A stretch of DNA of 6,146 nucleotides from Phaeodactylibacter sp964397205 (GTDB taxonomy: Bacteria > Bacteroidota > Bacteroidia > Chitinophagales > Saprospiraceae): contig CAYNIT010000268.1 of NCBI GenBank assembly GCA_964397205.1, forward strand, positions 1 through 6,146, read 5' to 3'. Numbering within the stretch: the stretch's first letter is position 1; every line of letters starts with the position of its first letter. Shown here piece by piece: positions 6,049 through 6,146 of the stretch. Below the pieces are notes generated by a model that did no database searches, was not told the origin of the DNA, and saw nothing but the letters and a program-made list of their open reading frames with translations. A program made the position numbers and the translations under genes.

Positions 6049-6146
6049 AGGGGCGCGAGGAGGAAGCATAGTGGAGCTACGCGATCGACGAGCAACGAAG
6101 TATGGCGGAAAAAGAGCCGTATCCAACCTGCCTACCTGCCGGTAAA

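Larger units (their letters stand above)
5915..6146. repeat. GC-rich structured intergenic region, probable extragenic repeat
   Basis: This stretch has no recognisable gene. It is much richer in GC than the intergenic region before the rhodanese gene. It holds two strong foldable units, at 5951-6005 and 6020-6048. CCTGCC near the end (6128-6133) is complementary to GGCAGG (6046-6051), and the final CCTGCCGG looks like the start of a further palindrome cut off by the window edge. A 68-codon - strand frame (5920-6126) is arginine- and serine-rich, resembles no family I know, and is best explained as a by-product of the GC-rich structure. Calling it a member of a dispersed repeat family is inference from its composition. 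Confidence 0.45.

Noticed and set aside
5920..6126. 68-codon - strand reading frame
   Set aside because: Low-complexity, rich in Arg, Ser and Ala, no recognisable domain, and it coincides with dense inverted repeats; more likely an artefact of GC-rich repeat DNA.

Overview
The window reads as chromosomal sequence from a Bacteroidota bacterium. A marine Saprospiria-type lineage would fit, but that finer placement is inference. Three things point this way. Every start codon is preceded by A-rich sequence with no Shine-Dalgarno motif. The rhodanese gene has an exact TAnnTTTG -7 element just upstream of its start. The coding GC content is moderate while one intergenic region is AT-rich. I see no insertion sequence, phage gene, CRISPR array, tRNA or rRNA.

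Layout. Positions 1-77 hold no assignable gene and perhaps the last codons of an upstream one. A strong intrinsic terminator (78-107, + strand) closes that upstream unit. Next is a two-gene + strand unit: a 784-residue acyl-CoA oxidase/dehydrogenase-family flavoprotein (213-2567), then one base later a membrane-anchored HtrA/DegS-type serine protease with a single PDZ domain (2569-3699). Convergent with it, and overlapping its stop by 7 bp, is a class I mannose-6-phosphate isomerase on the - strand (3693-4886). About 0.7 kb of AT-rich, ORF-poor DNA follows, carrying repeated GTGACA words and several inverted repeats. It ends in a recognisable promoter for a small single-domain rhodanese (5588-5914). 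The last 230 bp are GC-rich and dense in nested inverted repeats, and look more like an extragenic repeat or structured element than a gene.

How the parts relate. The four proteins are ordinary housekeeping or stress functions: fatty acyl-CoA oxidation, envelope protein quality control, the fructose-6-phosphate/mannose-6-phosphate branch point, and sulfur transfer. They form no obvious single pathway. The tight spacing of the first two genes suggests co-transcription and translational coupling, but the sequence shows no functional link. I found no convincing new multi-gene system. The parts most worth a second look are non-coding: the structured 3' region, the alternative hairpins and palindrome before the rhodanese gene, and the unexplained N-terminal extension of the acyl-CoA oxidase.
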